From Bacillaceae bacterium (GTDB lineage: Bacteria; Bacillota; Bacilli; JACDOE01), in contig JACDOE010000001.1 in the NCBI GenBank assembly GCA_017656255.1, positions 1,143,947 to 1,207,946 on the forward strand: 64,000 nt of DNA. The letters are read 5' to 3'. The notes under the pieces are model-generated. The model searched no databases and was not told the origin of the DNA. It worked only from the letters and a program-made list of their open reading frames with translations. Made by a program: the position numbers and the translations under genes. Below are positions 20,484-29,498 of this stretch, piece by piece; position 1 is the first letter of the stretch; every line of letters starts with the position of its first letter.

Positions 20484-20512
20484 ATGATAATGATTATCAA
20501 TGCGGATGTCAA
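20484..20512 (-). promoter_or_regulatory. Fur box overlapping a sigma-A promoter, iron-uptake operon
   Basis: TGATAATGATTATCA (20485-20499) is a perfect 7-1-7 Fur box. On the minus strand TTGACA (20507-20512), 17 bases, TATCAT (20484-20489) form a promoter whose -10 and spacer are covered by the box. Iron-dependent repression of the genes at 20425-18667, perhaps also of 17170, follows from known Fur action. Confidence 0.93.
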
Positions 20513-20525
20513 CAATTAAAGTTTG

Positions 20526-20555
20526 AAATCCGTCAAAAAATGTTCTGACGGATTT
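20526..20555. terminator. hairpin after the GT2 operon
   Basis: AAATCCGTCA pairs perfectly with TGACGGATTT around a 10-base loop. A second stem, TGCCCAC/GTGGGCA, lies at 20594-20623. Both fall between the GT2 stop and the Fur-controlled promoter and probably insulate the two units, although T-tracts are short. Confidence 0.6.
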
Positions 20556-20644
20556 TGCAGACATCTTCCATCAAGGCTTTTACTAATGATATATGCCCAC
20601 CCGTTTTATTTTGCCCGTGGGCACCTGCGGATATTTAGGCGGGA

Positions 20645-21412
20645 TCAGGAAGAGACCGCCTCTGCCTGATCCGCCGCAAACCGATGGGCCTCTCGGTCTA
20701 TCTCAACCTTGCGTACGGGCCGGCTCATCTCACGCATGATCGCCGGAATGACAGATGTGATGTAGGCACGGAACTTGATGAACGATTGCCCTTTTTTGCG
20801 AACCTGGTAGCGAATCGGAACTTCCTTCATCCGAAATCCTTTCCGTACCAGATTCAGGGTCAGGACCTGGGCATAGTTATAATCATGGATAATTTCCGCC
20901 TGTTCCATTGCCTGGCGGGAAAAGGCCCGCATACCTGATTGCCCGTCATAAATCCAGGTTCTCAACAGGATGGACTGAACCAGGGTAAAAAAATAGTTAC
21001 CGAGCCGACGGTGAAGTTTCATCCCCTGGATCTGCCCCAGAAAACGGGACCCCATCGTATAATCCGCCTCTCCTGCAAAAATCGGAGCCAAAATATCCGG
21101 AATCTGTTCCGGGGGATACTCGTTGTCCGCATCAATCATAACGGCAATATCGGCACCGAGACGAACCGATTCCTCAAGCCCCCGTCTCACCGCCGCTCCC
21201 AGTCCCCGATTCCACGGATGGGAGACAACATGATCCACGCCCGCTTTTCGAGCCACCGACACCGTCCGGTCTGTTGAACCATCATCAATCAGCAACACTT
21301 CCACCTGCACCCGCGGATCAAACCGGCGGGGAATCCGGGATATCACGTCTGCAATGGATGCTTCCTCATTATGAGCGGGTAAAAATACGATAACCTTCTG
21401 CTGTTGTTTCAC
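20645..21412 (-). CDS. glycosyltransferase family 2, dolichyl/polyprenyl-phosphate sugar transferase-like
   Basis: 255-residue GT-A enzyme: VIVFLPAHNEEASIADVISR, LLIDDGSTDRTV, the DXD-like metal motif MIDADNEYPPEQ, and GSRFLGQIQGMKLHRRLGNY. This resembles DPM1/DPMS-type transferases that move a sugar from NDP-sugar to a polyprenyl phosphate. It has no C-terminal membrane spans of its own. The ATG overlaps the phosphodiesterase stop by four bases. With the UPF0104 flippase-like gene two positions upstream it recalls archaeal AglD, where the two domains are fused. Confidence 0.85.
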   Translation of the reverse strand: MKQQQKVIVFLPAHNEEASIADVISRIPRRFDPRVQVEVLLIDDGSTDRTVSVARKAGVDHVVSHPWNRGLGAAVRRGLEESVRLGADIAVMIDADNEYPPEQIPDILAPIFAGEADYTMGSRFLGQIQGMKLHRRLGNYFFTLVQSILLRTWIYDGQSGMRAFSRQAMEQAEIIHDYNYAQVLTLNLVRKGFRMKEVPIRYQVRKKGQSFIKFRAYITSVIPAIMREMSRPVRKVEIDREAHRFAADQAEAVSS

Positions 21413-22884
21413 GCCTGATTCCCCTCCTTCCGATGTTGTATGGCTTCTGTCAGCACCGGACCACGGCTACCGGCCGGATAAGGTGCCCCCAGTAAATAGG
21501 CAAGTGTAGGTGCCAGCGATATCAGGCTGTGTTTCTGTTCCACTTTCTTCCCCGGCTGAACGGCGTTTCCGAACATGAAGAAGGGAACATACCGCTCTCC
21601 TTCATCGAGATGGCCGTGTCCGCCGATCCCATCCGCCTGTCCATGGTCGGCGCAAACGATAAAGGTGGTTTTGTCGCCGATTCCCCTGTCATGGATCCAG
21701 TCTACGAAGTCTTCAATCAGACGGTCTGCCTGCTCAATTTTCTCGATGTATTCCGGATAAAAGACCCCGCGACTATGTCCGGTCTGATCGGTGGCAATCA
21801 ACTGTACCACCAACAAATCCGGATCCTGCTCGTTCATGATCAGGCGGGCCCGTTTCATGATGTTCTGATCGGCGACATCATTGTGCATCACGGCAGTAAC
21901 ACTTTCCACATCATCGCCCATCGCATCGATCAGGTGGGCGATTCCCAGCAAACGCCCCTTTTTTCCCACTTTTCTCAGCGAATCAAAAATGGTTTCCGTC
22001 CGAACTCCCAGTTTCCAGACCATATTGGAGGTAATGCCGTGTTCACGGGGATAGGCTCCGGTAAACATGGAAGAGAAACAAACCACCGTCCGGGCGGGAT
22101 AAACTGTTTCCATTTGGGTATATTCTGTGCCATTTTGACACATTTTGTGTAAAAATGGCGTGTTGGCCTGCTGAAAACGGTCCTTCCGCATCCCGTCAAC
22201 CACGATGACCACCACTTTTTCAGAAAGGGGGTTGGCGGGTGGTTCCGGGCGATGGACATGACCCCGGATCTCTTCCGGTTTCCAGTCAAACAAATACCGG
22301 TGCAAGATGTAGCTGTAGAGCCCGACCGCCACCTGAAACCCGATCAGCCAGAACCAGTCCAGGCCGGTAAACGGCGTACCGTTTTGCAAAGCCAGGAATT
22401 GCGCCTGCCACAGAGCAAGAATCAGCAAAAATTTTGGAATCTGTTCCTGGGCGTTCCCGCTGGTGGAATCACTGTTTTTGAGGACCAGTTTCCAGAAACG
22501 GGTAAAATTCCACCAGGTGGTCCCGATTCGCAGATGATAATAGAGGGTTCCCCAGAAGAACACCGTGAAGAAAAAATAAAGTGCCAGCGAGAGCGCAACC
22601 AGTTTCAGTTCCATCTCCCACCCGATCAACAGGTAAACCACCAGGGGCGCCCAGAGATAATTGCGCAGCATGAGTGGAAAATCATAATGATAATAAATGG
22701 CTAACAACGGCAAAACGGCAACCAGTCCCAGGGCAGCAGCTGCCCAGAAACCGGGTTCCGTCCAGTTGCCGATATGATAAAAGAGAAATGTCCCCGTCAC
22801 AAAAATCGGCGTGAACGGTTTCCCCTCGTTTAACAGATTCCAGGCCCTTGCCGCGATAATTTCAAACCAGGAAGCCTTTTTCAT
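21409..22884 (-). CDS. membrane-anchored alkaline-phosphatase-superfamily phosphodiesterase
   Basis: 491 residues: about six N-terminal spans (to about 210), then a catalytic domain of the nucleotide pyrophosphatase/phosphodiesterase type. Metal and nucleophile sites can be read: VVVIVVDGMRKDRF, the Thr nucleophile in YPARTVVCFSSMFTGAYP, LIATDQTGHSRG, VCADHGQADGIGGHGHLDEG. The layout (spans plus phosphohydrolase) resembles lipid head-group transferases/hydrolases. It overlaps both neighbours by four bases. Its substrate is unknown; a lipid-linked sugar or phospholipid head group is the inference from context. Confidence 0.8.
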   Translation of the reverse strand: MKKASWFEIIAARAWNLLNEGKPFTPIFVTGTFLFYHIGNWTEPGFWAAAALGLVAVLPLLAIYYHYDFPLMLRNYLWAPLVVYLLIGWEMELKLVALSLALYFFFTVFFWGTLYYHLRIGTTWWNFTRFWKLVLKNSDSTSGNAQEQIPKFLLILALWQAQFLALQNGTPFTGLDWFWLIGFQVAVGLYSYILHRYLFDWKPEEIRGHVHRPEPPANPLSEKVVVIVVDGMRKDRFQQANTPFLHKMCQNGTEYTQMETVYPARTVVCFSSMFTGAYPREHGITSNMVWKLGVRTETIFDSLRKVGKKGRLLGIAHLIDAMGDDVESVTAVMHNDVADQNIMKRARLIMNEQDPDLLVVQLIATDQTGHSRGVFYPEYIEKIEQADRLIEDFVDWIHDRGIGDKTTFIVCADHGQADGIGGHGHLDEGERYVPFFMFGNAVQPGKKVEQKHSLISLAPTLAYLLGAPYPAGSRGPVLTEAIQHRKEGNQA

Positions 22885-23843
22885 CGTGTTGTCTCTCTCC
22901 TTCCCGCCTGTTTCATGCGCCCCGCATTCCGTAACGTTTTCCAGCTGACCGGTGACTTGACCAGTACAATCGCTCCGACCAGATACGCAAATACAAATTT
23001 AAATCCGTGGCTGATCAAGGCAATATGATAAGCATCCTGCCAGGGGACCCCCACCGAGGCCATCGACAGGCTCATGATCCCTTCATAGGTCCCGATCCCG
23101 CCGGGAAAAAGATGAAAGATTTGTCCGGCAACCGTGACACTGTTGACCCAGACACTCTCCCAGAAAGAGAGGCCGGCAGCAAAAGAGCGGGCCACCCCGA
23201 ACACCACGATTCCTTCCAACACCCAGCTTAAGCCCGATAGAAGCAACAGAGCCAGGCCACGCCTGCCCCGAAATCGCTGTTTCACCCGTTTCAGGTGCTT
23301 CTGCATAATATGGAACCACTTTTTCCTCATTCCGTAAATCAGAAGTGTCACCAACAAAATGAACAGGACCGGTACGGCCCCTCCCACCCACGACACTTCC
23401 TGTAAGATCGTACCGCTATAAAAGAGGACACCGAATCCGGCCAACATCGCCAATACAAGGATATCTACTATTCTCATGACGACAACCGTGTGGATAGCCG
23501 TCTCCCATCTCATCTCCCGACGCTCAACCGTCACGAACGCCCGGATCAGATCCCCCATTTTGACGGGGAGGAGATGATTCCAGAACATACTGTGAAATAC
23601 CCCGTACAGGGCGGTAGAAAGGGAAAGCCTGTCCCAGCCAGCATAAAGCCGCCAGGCCAGCGCCCTCAGGTAAAAAGCCGTCGTATAGACCAGAGCCATC
23701 ACGGCTAACCAGAGCGGATCAGCCAATAACCGACGGCTCTGCTCCCTGAGAATGTACCAGTCGAAATATTGAACGGACAAATAGACAAAAAACATAAACA
23801 ACAGAATGCCTGCGAGTCGCATCAACCACGAACTTTTTTTCAT
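22881..23843 (-). CDS. lysylphosphatidylglycerol synthase TM-region family (UPF0104) membrane protein
   Basis: 320-residue integral membrane protein with seven to eight spans and the family landmarks FWNHLLPVKMGDLIRAF near residue 90 and FHLFPGGIGTYEGIMSLSMA near 245. The family includes the flippase part of MprF and AglD-linked proteins, so lipid translocation is plausible. The gene stop overlaps the phosphodiesterase start by four bases: the three genes form one tightly coupled unit. A hairpin (GAGCCGC/GCGGCTC, 23884-23907) separates it from the upstream lipoprotein gene, leaving read-through possible. Confidence 0.82.
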   Translation of the reverse strand: MKKSSWLMRLAGILLFMFFVYLSVQYFDWYILREQSRRLLADPLWLAVMALVYTTAFYLRALAWRLYAGWDRLSLSTALYGVFHSMFWNHLLPVKMGDLIRAFVTVERREMRWETAIHTVVVMRIVDILVLAMLAGFGVLFYSGTILQEVSWVGGAVPVLFILLVTLLIYGMRKKWFHIMQKHLKRVKQRFRGRRGLALLLLSGLSWVLEGIVVFGVARSFAAGLSFWESVWVNSVTVAGQIFHLFPGGIGTYEGIMSLSMASVGVPWQDAYHIALISHGFKFVFAYLVGAIVLVKSPVSWKTLRNAGRMKQAGRRETTR

Positions 23844-23883
23844 ATTGACTCCTTACATGACAGGGACGGATATAAATTTAAGG

Positions 23884-23907
23884 GAGCCGCATGCAAAAAA
23901 GCGGCTC
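23884..23907. terminator. hairpin between lipoprotein and UPF0104 genes
   Basis: GAGCCGC, ten bases, GCGGCTC, followed on the minus strand by CCTTAAATTTA. The weak T-tract suggests partial termination, so iron-controlled transcripts could continue into the glycolipid module. Confidence 0.45.
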
Positions 23908-23932
23908 ACCTTTGTTTAAAAACTTCCGTTTA

Positions 23933-25129
23933 TTATTGTACCATTTGTTTTAAAGCTGTCGTAATTTCATCGCTATAGGGCTTTGCCTCTTCCCCGTTTT
24001 CGTTTTCAATCGCCTTGTACCATTTTTCCGCTTTATCAAATAATTGATCCGTTTCATCCTGTCCCAGCTTCTCGATTAACGCCAGTTCTATCGCTTTTAA
24101 GAAGGTATTGCCTTCCAGCGCACTTCCGCGGGCACCGCGCAAATCTCCCTCTTCCAGCGCTTTCGGTGCTTTTTCATGGTAGGATAAAATTTTTCCGACA
24201 AACGCTTTGACAAACAATTGTGAAACCTGTTCGGCGTTGATGTCTTCCGGATTCGTTTTGGATAAATCAAACCAGTCGTTCAGCGTGAGTGCAGCTTCCT
24301 CATCCCCACCAGACAGCGATCCTTTAATGGCCTGATAGAATCCCCAGGCTTCTGCCTGCATTTTCTTTAAAGCGGTCGGATCAGCATTTCCTTCCTGTAC
24401 CGCTTTTTCAATTTTCTCGGCATAGGACTGGGCTGCCAGATAATAACTGCGATAAATAGATTTGTCTGTAATTTGCTTATATACCGCGAAATCATCAGCA
24501 TTGCCTTCATTGAGTGCCTGTTCCTGCAGACTCAGCCCATTTTCAATCTGGGTCTGCATATCCGTTCCGTAATACTGATCACGTTTGGATGCCGTCGGGA
24601 TCATGACTTCCTGCACCAGGTATTTCAGTTCTTCAAACTTTTGCTGAGCTGCATCAGTCTGTTCCTGTTCCATCAGTTCCACGATATCCTTATGCAGTGA
24701 TTTCTGTTTCTGGTAGAAGTAAGACTGAATCAATTTGTCGATCAATTCTTCCGCTACTTCCGGCTCCAGCTGGCCTTCTTTTCCACCGGCCATGGCTGCC
24801 TGGAGTGCGGCGTCAAATTCATTGCTTTTCGCAGAAACAGCCTGCTTCAATCCCTCCTCATATGTAGTTGTCAGGTTATCCCAGTCAATTGCTTCTCCCT
24901 CTTCAACTTCCAGCAATTCAATAATTTCCTGATAGGCGGCTACCTCGTCACGAACTCCTTTGTCTTCGGTCGCATTTGATTGATCCTGATTTGTTTCTTC
25001 ATTGTTCGCCGCCTGTTCCTGTTCGGCCGGCTTATCATTTTCGGTTGCGGCATTTTCATTACCACATCCGGCAAGCACGCCACTCAATACAAGCGATGCA
25101 GACAATACCATTATTATTTTTTTGTTCAT
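23933..25129 (-). CDS. Fur-controlled helical lipoprotein of unknown function, probable iron-binding partner of FTR1
   Basis: 398 residues. The lipoprotein signal peptide MNKKIIMVLSASLVLSGVLAGC has the lipobox LAGC. A Gln/Asn/Glu-rich tether follows, and then an acidic, all-helical domain without obvious repeats. The segment LFVKAFVGKILSYHEKAPKA followed by GARGSALEGNTFLKAIE resembles the exported protein at 19.7-20.4 kb. No family was recognised. The ATG at 25129 is chosen (GAGGGGG upstream). A start at 25162 would leave almost no 5' leader, since the promoter -10 lies at 25177-25182. The perfect promoter and Fur boxes point to iron capture at the cell surface. Confidence 0.72.
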   Translation of the reverse strand: MNKKIIMVLSASLVLSGVLAGCGNENAATENDKPAEQEQAANNEETNQDQSNATEDKGVRDEVAAYQEIIELLEVEEGEAIDWDNLTTTYEEGLKQAVSAKSNEFDAALQAAMAGGKEGQLEPEVAEELIDKLIQSYFYQKQKSLHKDIVELMEQEQTDAAQQKFEELKYLVQEVMIPTASKRDQYYGTDMQTQIENGLSLQEQALNEGNADDFAVYKQITDKSIYRSYYLAAQSYAEKIEKAVQEGNADPTALKKMQAEAWGFYQAIKGSLSGGDEEAALTLNDWFDLSKTNPEDINAEQVSQLFVKAFVGKILSYHEKAPKALEEGDLRGARGSALEGNTFLKAIELALIEKLGQDETDQLFDKAEKWYKAIENENGEEAKPYSDEITTALKQMVQ

Positions 25130-25146
25130 GGTTTCATCCCCCTCAT

Positions 25147-25205
25147 TGATAATCATTTTCAATTATTACGTGAAACATTATATCGAGAACGATTATCAAT
25201 GTCAA
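25147..25205 (-). promoter_or_regulatory. consensus sigma-A promoter with Fur boxes, lipoprotein gene
   Basis: TTGACA (25200-25205), 17 bases, TATAAT (25177-25182): a perfect consensus on the minus strand. A Fur-like box CGAGAACGATTATCA (25184-25198, good right arm) fills the spacer. TGATAATCATTTTCA (25147-25161, one mismatch to the 7-1-7 consensus) lies just downstream of the start of transcription. Two-site Fur repression is inferred. Confidence 0.9.
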
Positions 25206-25312
25206 TGATTAAAAGTGTATTTCGTCGAGAAAAATGGGCGTACACATCTTTCACCCATTCCCCCCGGGCACATACCCTGTTGTTGAGACTATGAAGGAGG
25301 ATCACGTCGAGT

Positions 25313-26119
25313 ATGAAAGACAAAAAAAACGTTCTTGATGAACATCGTTTCTGGTTGCAGATTCTGGGAGACCACGCCCGTTTCATCTATCACGCTTTAT
25401 CCCCCTCTGAAAAAAACGAGGTGCAAACGGCCCGGTATTTTATCCATACTTTTGATGAATTGTGGCATCAATCCCGTCAGAACCTTAATTCGCAGGAGCT
25501 TCATGTCCTTAATGATCGAGCATTGCGCCATGCCAGAGAAATCCGCCTGTTTAAGTTAAAACTGTTACGCCGGCACCTGACCGAAGAAATTTCCATCGGG
25601 CTTTCTCCCACTTTTATCAATCACATGGTGAATGAAGTGGAAGAGTATCTCAGGATTCTGGAGTACTTAGTCGCCGGCAAAGTTCCTCCGCCGGCCCATC
25701 CGGTCCACCACCACCTGCTGTGGTTACAGGATGCCGTGGGGCATGCCGCGACCATCACCTGTTCCCTGGACTTTACGGAGCAGAAACTGCGAAATAAAAG
25801 TGAAACTTTTACCCGCCACTTTCAGGATTTTTATCTCAAAGCCGTGGAATTTGCCGGCTATCTGCGGACGTCCCTGAAACAGTTTCCCGCTTTGAAACGC
25901 TTTAATCACCAGGTGGAGCTGGAGATGAAAATGTTTCAAACGTTTCTGCATGAACTGGAAGAAATGGAGATGGATGAAACGGTCCTGGGGACGCTTTCTC
26001 CCCTGATCGCCGATCATATGTTCCGGGAAGAATGTTATTACCTCACCCGGCTGGCCATGGTGTCGGAAGTGGAACAGCCGGACTGCGATCCGGCTCATCC
26101 GCGTCCCGAAGAAAAATAA
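25313..26119 (+). CDS. DUF2935 family protein
   Basis: 268-residue soluble protein made of two similar helical halves. The first half starts with EHRFWLQILGDHARFIYHAL, the second with HHHLLWLQDAVGHAATITCS. The family folds as paired ferritin-like four-helix bundles and the conserved His/Glu residues suggest metal binding, but the function is not established. GAAGGAGG lies 12 bases upstream of the ATG. It is divergent from the Fur-controlled lipoprotein gene and ends at a strong terminator. Its position beside iron genes fits a metal-related role (inference). Confidence 0.85.
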   Translation: MKDKKNVLDEHRFWLQILGDHARFIYHALSPSEKNEVQTARYFIHTFDELWHQSRQNLNSQELHVLNDRALRHAREIRLFKLKLLRRHLTEEISIGLSPTFINHMVNEVEEYLRILEYLVAGKVPPPAHPVHHHLLWLQDAVGHAATITCSLDFTEQKLRNKSETFTRHFQDFYLKAVEFAGYLRTSLKQFPALKRFNHQVELEMKMFQTFLHELEEMEMDETVLGTLSPLIADHMFREECYYLTRLAMVSEVEQPDCDPAHPRPEEK

Positions 26120-26168
26120 AAAACGATTCGGCCCGTCGCAACTGCTCGCCGATGGACCGAATCGTTTT
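26120..26168. terminator. bidirectional terminator between DUF2935 gene and lepA
   Basis: AAAACGATTCGG pairs with CCGAATCGTTTT, with CTTTTT following on the plus strand. It ends both convergent genes. Confidence 0.9.
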
Positions 26169-26185
26169 CTTTTTCATCAATCGTA

Positions 26186-28003
26186 TTATTTATTGTTTTC
26201 CATTTTCAGTACTGCCATGAACGCTTCCTGGGGAACCTCTACATTCCCCACCGCTTTCATCCGCTTTTTACCTTCTTTCTGTTTTTCCAGCAGTTTTCGT
26301 TTGCGGCTTACGTCCCCGCCGTAACACTTGGCCAGTACGTTCTTTCTCATGGCACGGATTGTTTCCCGGGCAATCACTTTATTGCCGATAGAAGCCTGAA
26401 CCGGAATCTCAAACATCTGGCGCGGGATTAATTCTTTCAGACGTTCACACAATTGCTTGCCCCGCTGATACGCACTGTCCCGGTGCACAATCACGGACAG
26501 GGCATCCACCTGTTCGCCATTGAGCAGAATATCCATTTTCACCAGGTTGGATGGCTTGTATCCGATCAGTTCATAATCGAGGGAGGCATATCCCCGGGTA
26601 CTGGATTTGAGCTGGTCAAAGAAATCGTACACAATCTCCGCCAGCGGGATTTCATAGGTGATCTGCACCCGGTTTTCATCCAGGTACTGCATATCGATAA
26701 AGTCTCCCCGTTTCCCCTGGCACAGCTCCATGACGGCTCCCACAAAATCATTGGGGACCATGATCGAAGCCTTGACATAAGGTTCTTCAATATGATCGAT
26801 TTTTTGCTGTTCAGGCATGTCGGACGGGTTTTCAATCTGAAGCTCACTGCCGTCCGTCATGTAGACTTTATAGACCACGCTGGGGGCCGTCGTGATTAAG
26901 TCGATATTGAATTCCCGCTCGATCCGCTCCTGGATGATTTCCATATGAAGCAACCCGAGGAAACCACAGCGAAATCCGAAGCCCAGAGCCTGGGAAGATT
27001 CCGGCTCAAATTGCAGGGACGCATCGTTGAGCTGAAGTTTTTCCAGTGCTTCCCGCAGATCATTGTAGTCGCTGCTGTCCACCGGATACAGCCCGCTGAA
27101 CACCATCGGATTTACTTTTCGGTAACCGGGCAGAGGCTCGGCTGCGGGACGGTTCGCATCGGTAATTGTATCCCCGACCCGGGTATCGCCGACGGATTTG
27201 ATGCTGGCCGCCACAAATCCGACGTCTCCGACGGTCAGTTCATCAACGGCCACCGGTTTGGGAGAAAACGTCCCCAGTTCCGTCACTTCAAAGGTCTTGC
27301 CGGTAGCCATCATTTTGATTTTCATCCCTTTGCGGAGCGTGCCGTCCACGACACGGATATAGGCGACAACGCCCCGGTAGGGGTCATACAGGGAATCGAA
27401 AATCATCGCCTTAAGCGGAGCTTCAGGGTCTCCATCCGGCGGCGGCACTTTTTCCACAATCTGTTCCAGGATCTCTTCGATCCCGATACCTTCTTTGGCT
27501 GAGGCCAGCACGGCTTCACTGGCATCCAACCCGATCACATCTTCAATCTCCTGCTTGACCCGTTCCGGTTCCGCACTGGGCAGGTCAATTTTATTGATGA
27601 CCGGAATGATTTCCAGATCGTTGTCCAGGGCCAGATACACGTTGGCCATGGTCTGTGCCTCAATGCCCTGGGCGGCGTCAACCACCAGAAGCGCCCCTTC
27701 ACAGGCGGCAAGACTTCGGGATACCTCGTAGGTAAAATCGACGTGTCCCGGTGTATCAATCAGGTGCAGAATATATTCTTCTCCATCTTTCGCTTTATAA
27801 TTGAGGCGGACGGAATTGAGCTTGATCGTAATCCCGCGTTCGCGTTCCAGATCCATCTGGTCGAGATACTGATCTTCCTTTTCACGTTCCGTCAACGCGC
27901 CTGTATATTCCAGAATACGGTCAGCCAGCGTGGACTTTCCGTGGTCGATGTGTGCAATGATAGAGAAATTGCGAATCTTTTTCTGTCTTTCTCGCGGATC
28001 CAT
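26186..28003 (-). CDS. lepA: elongation factor 4 (LepA), back-translocating GTPase
   Basis: 605-residue ribosomal GTPase. G1 [15 protein letters not shown], the switch region [15 protein letters not shown]3 DTPGHVDF and G4 [13 protein letters not shown] are followed by the EF-G-like domains. The LepA-specific C-terminal domain has [20 protein letters not shown]. The GGAGG before the ATG is clear. An extended -10 TGTTATAAT at 28044-28052 probably drives it. In many Bacillales the next gene downstream is hemW; here 15 kb of other genes intervene. Confidence 0.98.
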   Translation of the reverse strand: MDPRERQKKIRNFSIIAHIDHGKSTLADRILEYTGALTEREKEDQYLDQMDLERERGITIKLNSVRLNYKAKDGEEYILHLIDTPGHVDFTYEVSRSLAACEGALLVVDAAQGIEAQTMANVYLALDNDLEIIPVINKIDLPSAEPERVKQEIEDVIGLDASEAVLASAKEGIGIEEILEQIVEKVPPPDGDPEAPLKAMIFDSLYDPYRGVVAYIRVVDGTLRKGMKIKMMATGKTFEVTELGTFSPKPVAVDELTVGDVGFVAASIKSVGDTRVGDTITDANRPAAEPLPGYRKVNPMVFSGLYPVDSSDYNDLREALEKLQLNDASLQFEPESSQALGFGFRCGFLGLLHMEIIQERIEREFNIDLITTAPSVVYKVYMTDGSELQIENPSDMPEQQKIDHIEEPYVKASIMVPNDFVGAVMELCQGKRGDFIDMQYLDENRVQITYEIPLAEIVYDFFDQLKSSTRGYASLDYELIGYKPSNLVKMDILLNGEQVDALSVIVHRDSAYQRGKQLCERLKELIPRQMFEIPVQASIGNKVIARETIRAMRKNVLAKCYGGDVSRKRKLLEKQKEGKKRMKAVGNVEVPQEAFMAVLKMENNK

Positions 28004-28043
28004 AAGTTCATACCTCCAGGAGGATCAAAATACACTGCTTTTT

Positions 28044-28052
28044 ATTATAACA
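28044..28052 (-). promoter_or_regulatory. extended -10 promoter of lepA
   Basis: TGTTATAAT on the minus strand, a perfect -10 with the TGn extension, 41 bases before the lepA start. No good -35 was found, as allowed for extended -10 promoters. Confidence 0.55.
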
Positions 28053-28100
28053 GTTTCCGTCCGAATCCTCCATATCGGGATGAAGTTTGTTCTGTTGCTT

Positions 28101-29396
28101 TTATCCATAACCGATGCCGCGATAAGTAAATCCCATTTCCTTCATCAGGCCGGGACTCAACATATTGCGTCCGTCAAACAAAAAGGGACTTTTCATGCGC
28201 TGTTTAATGAGCCGCCAGTCCAGATCCCGGTACTGGGGCCAGTCGGTACAAATCACCACGGCATCCGCATCCCGCGCGGCCTCTTCAGCATGTTTGTATT
28301 GCCGGACTCCCTGATGAAGTTTATCCTCTGGCATGGAGGCAACCGGATCATGAACCCGCACCAGGGCCTTTTCCTTCAGCAGGCGCTCAATGACGGGAAA
28401 CGCGCGGCTTTCCCGCAAATCATCGGTATGCGGTTTAAAAGCGATTCCCAATACCGCGATCACTTTCTGATCAAGCGAACCCAGTTCGTTGACCATTCGG
28501 TCCACCAGATACTGCGGCTGAGAATCGTTAATGGCGATTACTTTTTCCAGAATGGACAGATTAAGCCCGTGTTCCCGTGCCGAAGCCATGAGAGCTTTCA
28601 CATCTTTGGGAAAACAGGAGCCGCCAAAACCGATCCCGGCCTGCAGAAAATGCTCACCCACCCGGGGATCCAGTCCCATGCCTCGGGCCACATCTTTAAT
28701 ATTGATCTGCAGTTCATCACACAGTCGGGCAATCTCATTCATGTAGGAGATTTTCATGGCCAAAAATGAATTGGACGCATACTTGATCAATTCCGCTGTC
28801 CGCGGTGTCGTGATGATCATCGGACAATCCATCTCTTTGTAGAGTTCCTTTAAAACCGCAATGGCGGTTGCACTTTCACTGCCAATGACAATGCGGTCCG
28901 GGTGCAGGCCGTCTTCGAGAGCAGACCCTTCCCGCAAAAATTCAGGATTGGACACGACTTCTACCGTCTCTCCGGCATTCCGGCTGGACTTGAGAATCCA
29001 CTTTTTCACTTGTTCCGATGTTTTCACCGGAACCGTACTTTTATTAACGACGATCTTGTATCGGTTCAGATTCTCTCCGATATCCCGGGCCACCTGCCGT
29101 ACGTAGGTCAAATCGGCGCTTCCGTCTTCGCGTGAGGGCGTTCCGACGCAGATAAAGATCAGGTCATTTTCCCGGATCGCTTTCTTTTTATCGGTGGTAA
29201 AACAGATTTGTCCTGTTGCCACATGTTTGTTCAACATCTCATCTATGCCCGGTTCATGAAAATAAGCTTTACCCTTTGAAAGCATTTCCACTTTTTTCTC
29301 ATCCGTATCCAGTCCGGTTACCTGATGGCCCAGTTCCGCAAAGACCAGACCAGTTGTTGTGCCGACATATCCCGTGCCGATCACCAGTATTTTCAT
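28101..29396 (-). CDS. UDP-glucose 6-dehydrogenase
   Basis: Oxidises UDP-glucose to UDP-glucuronate for uronic-acid-containing surface polymers. The 431 residues start MKILVIGTGYVGTTTGLVFA (NAD-binding GxGxxG). The central domain carries FLAMKISYMNEIARLCDELQ and the catalytic cysteine in GIGFGGSCFPKDVKAL. The C-terminal domain has AFKPHTDDLRESRAF. The ATG at 29396 is used because AGGAGG lies six bases upstream. It lies 97 bp upstream of lepA and may or may not share its transcript. It resembles TuaD/Ugd, but no teichuronic acid genes are adjacent. Confidence 0.93.
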   Translation of the reverse strand: MKILVIGTGYVGTTTGLVFAELGHQVTGLDTDEKKVEMLSKGKAYFHEPGIDEMLNKHVATGQICFTTDKKKAIRENDLIFICVGTPSREDGSADLTYVRQVARDIGENLNRYKIVVNKSTVPVKTSEQVKKWILKSSRNAGETVEVVSNPEFLREGSALEDGLHPDRIVIGSESATAIAVLKELYKEMDCPMIITTPRTAELIKYASNSFLAMKISYMNEIARLCDELQINIKDVARGMGLDPRVGEHFLQAGIGFGGSCFPKDVKALMASAREHGLNLSILEKVIAINDSQPQYLVDRMVNELGSLDQKVIAVLGIAFKPHTDDLRESRAFPVIERLLKEKALVRVHDPVASMPEDKLHQGVRQYKHAEEAARDADAVVICTDWPQYRDLDWRLIKQRMKSPFLFDGRNMLSPGLMKEMGFTYRGIGYG

Positions 29397-29498
29397 TGGG
29401 ATCCTCCTAGCTGTTGTCACGTTGAAATAAGTAACCTCATGACATATCTATACCGGAGCCTACTGATGCGGCACGGCAGATGCACAGGAGGAAGGAAA

